This document shows positions 63,044-64,000 of a stretch of DNA of 64,000 nucleotides, in pieces; the stretch's first letter is position 1, and every line of letters starts with the position of its first letter. The notes under the pieces were generated by a model. It worked only from the letters and a program-made list of their open reading frames with translations. It searched no databases and was not told where the DNA came from. The stretch comes from JALZVT01 sp039029135 (GTDB lineage Bacteria; Pseudomonadota; Gammaproteobacteria; Pseudomonadales; Azotimanducaceae): contig JBCCGT010000014.1 in assembly GCA_039029135.1 (NCBI GenBank), positions 61,740 to 125,739 of the forward strand, given 5' to 3'. Position numbers and translations under genes: made by a program.

Positions 63044-63924
63044 GGCGGCGCCGCGAAACGTCGCAGGATCTGCTCTGCGAACGGCCCGGCGGGCGGGGTC
63101 AGCACGAGGCCCTTGCGCCGCGCCAACCCCAGCGGCCGCGTGATGCTCAGGCCCTCGACCTCGAGCGCGCGCACCAGGTCCTGACCCAGCACGCCCAGCC
63201 TCGATACGAACGCCAGGTTTCCCGTGGTCGCCACCATCCGCAGGATGGCCGGAATAGAGCGCAGCTCCATCACCACCTGCACCTCAACGCCCGCCTCGCG
63301 CAGCGCGGCGTCCACGATCTGGCGAATCGCGCTGCCGACTTCGAAGCCCACGAAGCTGCGGCCGTCGAGCTCCGCGACCTCGACGCTCGAACGCTGGGCA
63401 AACGCTGAATCCGCCGCCGCCACGAGCACGATGTCGTCCGCGAACAGGCGGTCGATATCGAGCCCGGCGGCCCTAACCGGCTCCGTCACCAGACCGAGCT
63501 CCAGCCGACCGTCCGCGACGTCGCGGGCCACCTCGCTGCTGCTCGCCTCCTTGACGTGAAAGCGCACGCCCGGGTGGGCGCGCTGATAGTCCGCGATGAG
63601 ATCGGGCAGCAGGAAGGACACCGCCGTCGCCCCACCGCCGATGCGGACCGTGCCAGCGGCCTCGCCGCCTTGGCTTGCCACCTCGGACTTGAGCGCGTCA
63701 AAGCGCTGAATCAGGGTTCGCGCCTCCCGCACCACCCGCTCACCCAGCGCCGTCAGGGTCGCGCCCCTGCGGCTGCGCTCCAGCAGCGGCGCACCCAGCT
63801 CCGCCTCGAGCTGCTGAATGCGCCGCGTCAGCGCTGGCTGAGTCAGCCCCAGCCGCGCGGCGGCCTCGGTAATCGCTCCGGCCTCGGCCACGGCCACCAG
63901 CGAGCGCATCAAATTCAGATCCAT
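63040..63924 (-). CDS. LysR family transcriptional regulator
   Basis: LysR regulator of 294 residues. The N-terminal winged helix-turn-helix is MDLNLMRSLVAVAEAGAITEA followed by LTQPALTRRIQQLEAELG, and the effector domain follows (AGTVRIGGGATAVSF onward). It is convergent with the MBL hydrolase (four-base overlap), so the two genes do not share a promoter; its target and ligand are unknown. The start is the ATG at 63924. Upstream sequence runs out at the contig end. Confidence 0.93.
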   Translation of the reverse strand: MDLNLMRSLVAVAEAGAITEAAARLGLTQPALTRRIQQLEAELGAPLLERSRRGATLTALGERVVREARTLIQRFDALKSEVASQGGEAAGTVRIGGGATAVSFLLPDLIADYQRAHPGVRFHVKEASSSEVARDVADGRLELGLVTEPVRAAGLDIDRLFADDIVLVAAADSAFAQRSSVEVAELDGRSFVGFEVGSAIRQIVDAALREAGVEVQVVMELRSIPAILRMVATTGNLAFVSRLGVLGQDLVRALEVEGLSITRPLGLARRKGLVLTPPAGPFAEQILRRFAAPP

Positions 63925-63971
63925 GGACTAGCCTCTAGGCAGGGCGGGAGCGCGGAGACCGGGGTCCGAGT

Positions 63972-63996
63972 GGGGGGGGGGGGGGGGGGGGGGGGG
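63972..63996. repeat. 25-base G homopolymer near the contig end
   Basis: The window ends with 25 consecutive G residues preceded by T and followed by CGCC. Such a run is typical of no-signal calls in two-colour sequencing or a low-confidence contig end. I do not interpret it as biology. Confidence 0.85.
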
Positions 63997-64000
63997 CGCC

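Overview
The window looks like a chromosomal contig end from a high-GC Gram-negative bacterium, most likely a gammaproteobacterium and perhaps a metagenome-assembled genome. The evidence is lipoprotein signal peptides, an H-NOX/HNOBA hybrid kinase pair, YchJ, MAPEG and AbgT families, and strong G/C third positions. The placement is inferred from gene families, not from a marker gene. No rRNA, tRNA, CRISPR, integrase or transposase was seen. The last bases are a 25-base G homopolymer, which looks like a sequencing or assembly artefact.

Region 1 (46-9592, minus strand) holds a catabolic run: glutathione peroxidase, carotenoid oxygenase, family III CoA-transferase, M20 peptidase and crotonase. 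Upstream lie an MscS channel, an AbgT transporter and a PhyH dioxygenase. The glutathione peroxidase has an in-frame UGA exactly at the catalytic residue and a perfect hairpin just downstream, so I read it as a selenoprotein that ordinary gene calling truncates.

Region 2 (9691-14773, plus strand) has a crotonase, YchJ and a sulfatase closed by a clear terminator. A visibly AT-richer block follows with a methyltransferase and two VOC proteins, probably acquired later.

Region 3 (14898-34279) is rich in oxidative and acyl-CoA catabolism. It has a ThDP enzyme with a class III aminotransferase, a divergent operon of limonene-epoxide-hydrolase-like protein, Baeyer-Villiger-type monooxygenase and two hotdog thioesterases, a second PhyH protein, an aldo/keto reductase, two more monooxygenases of the same type, a Ddn-like F420/flavin protein, a sulfotransferase, MAPEG and GST-like proteins, and a methyltransferase. 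Together they suggest degradation of alicyclic, terpenoid or steroid-like compounds.

Region 4 (34490-42494) carries an HSL-type esterase, an overlapping H-NOX and hybrid histidine kinase pair (nitric-oxide sensing), a secreted SdrD-B protein with an Asp-Pro hexamer repeat, a membrane HEWGH protein, a luciferase-like oxidoreductase and a VOC protein.

Region 5 (42548-64000) is more mixed. It has a surface-polysaccharide trio (DUF616, methyltransferase, flippase), a YD-repeat lipoprotein broken by a frameshift, a CmcJ/NvfI-type oxygenase, a quinone reductase, a tyrosine phosphatase, an S41 protease coupled to a small lipoprotein, an amidohydrolase, a secreted two-repeat protein, an MFS exporter, a rhodanese, two divergent glycosyltransferases whose start codons share one palindrome, an acyl-CoA dehydrogenase, an MBL hydrolase and a LysR regulator.
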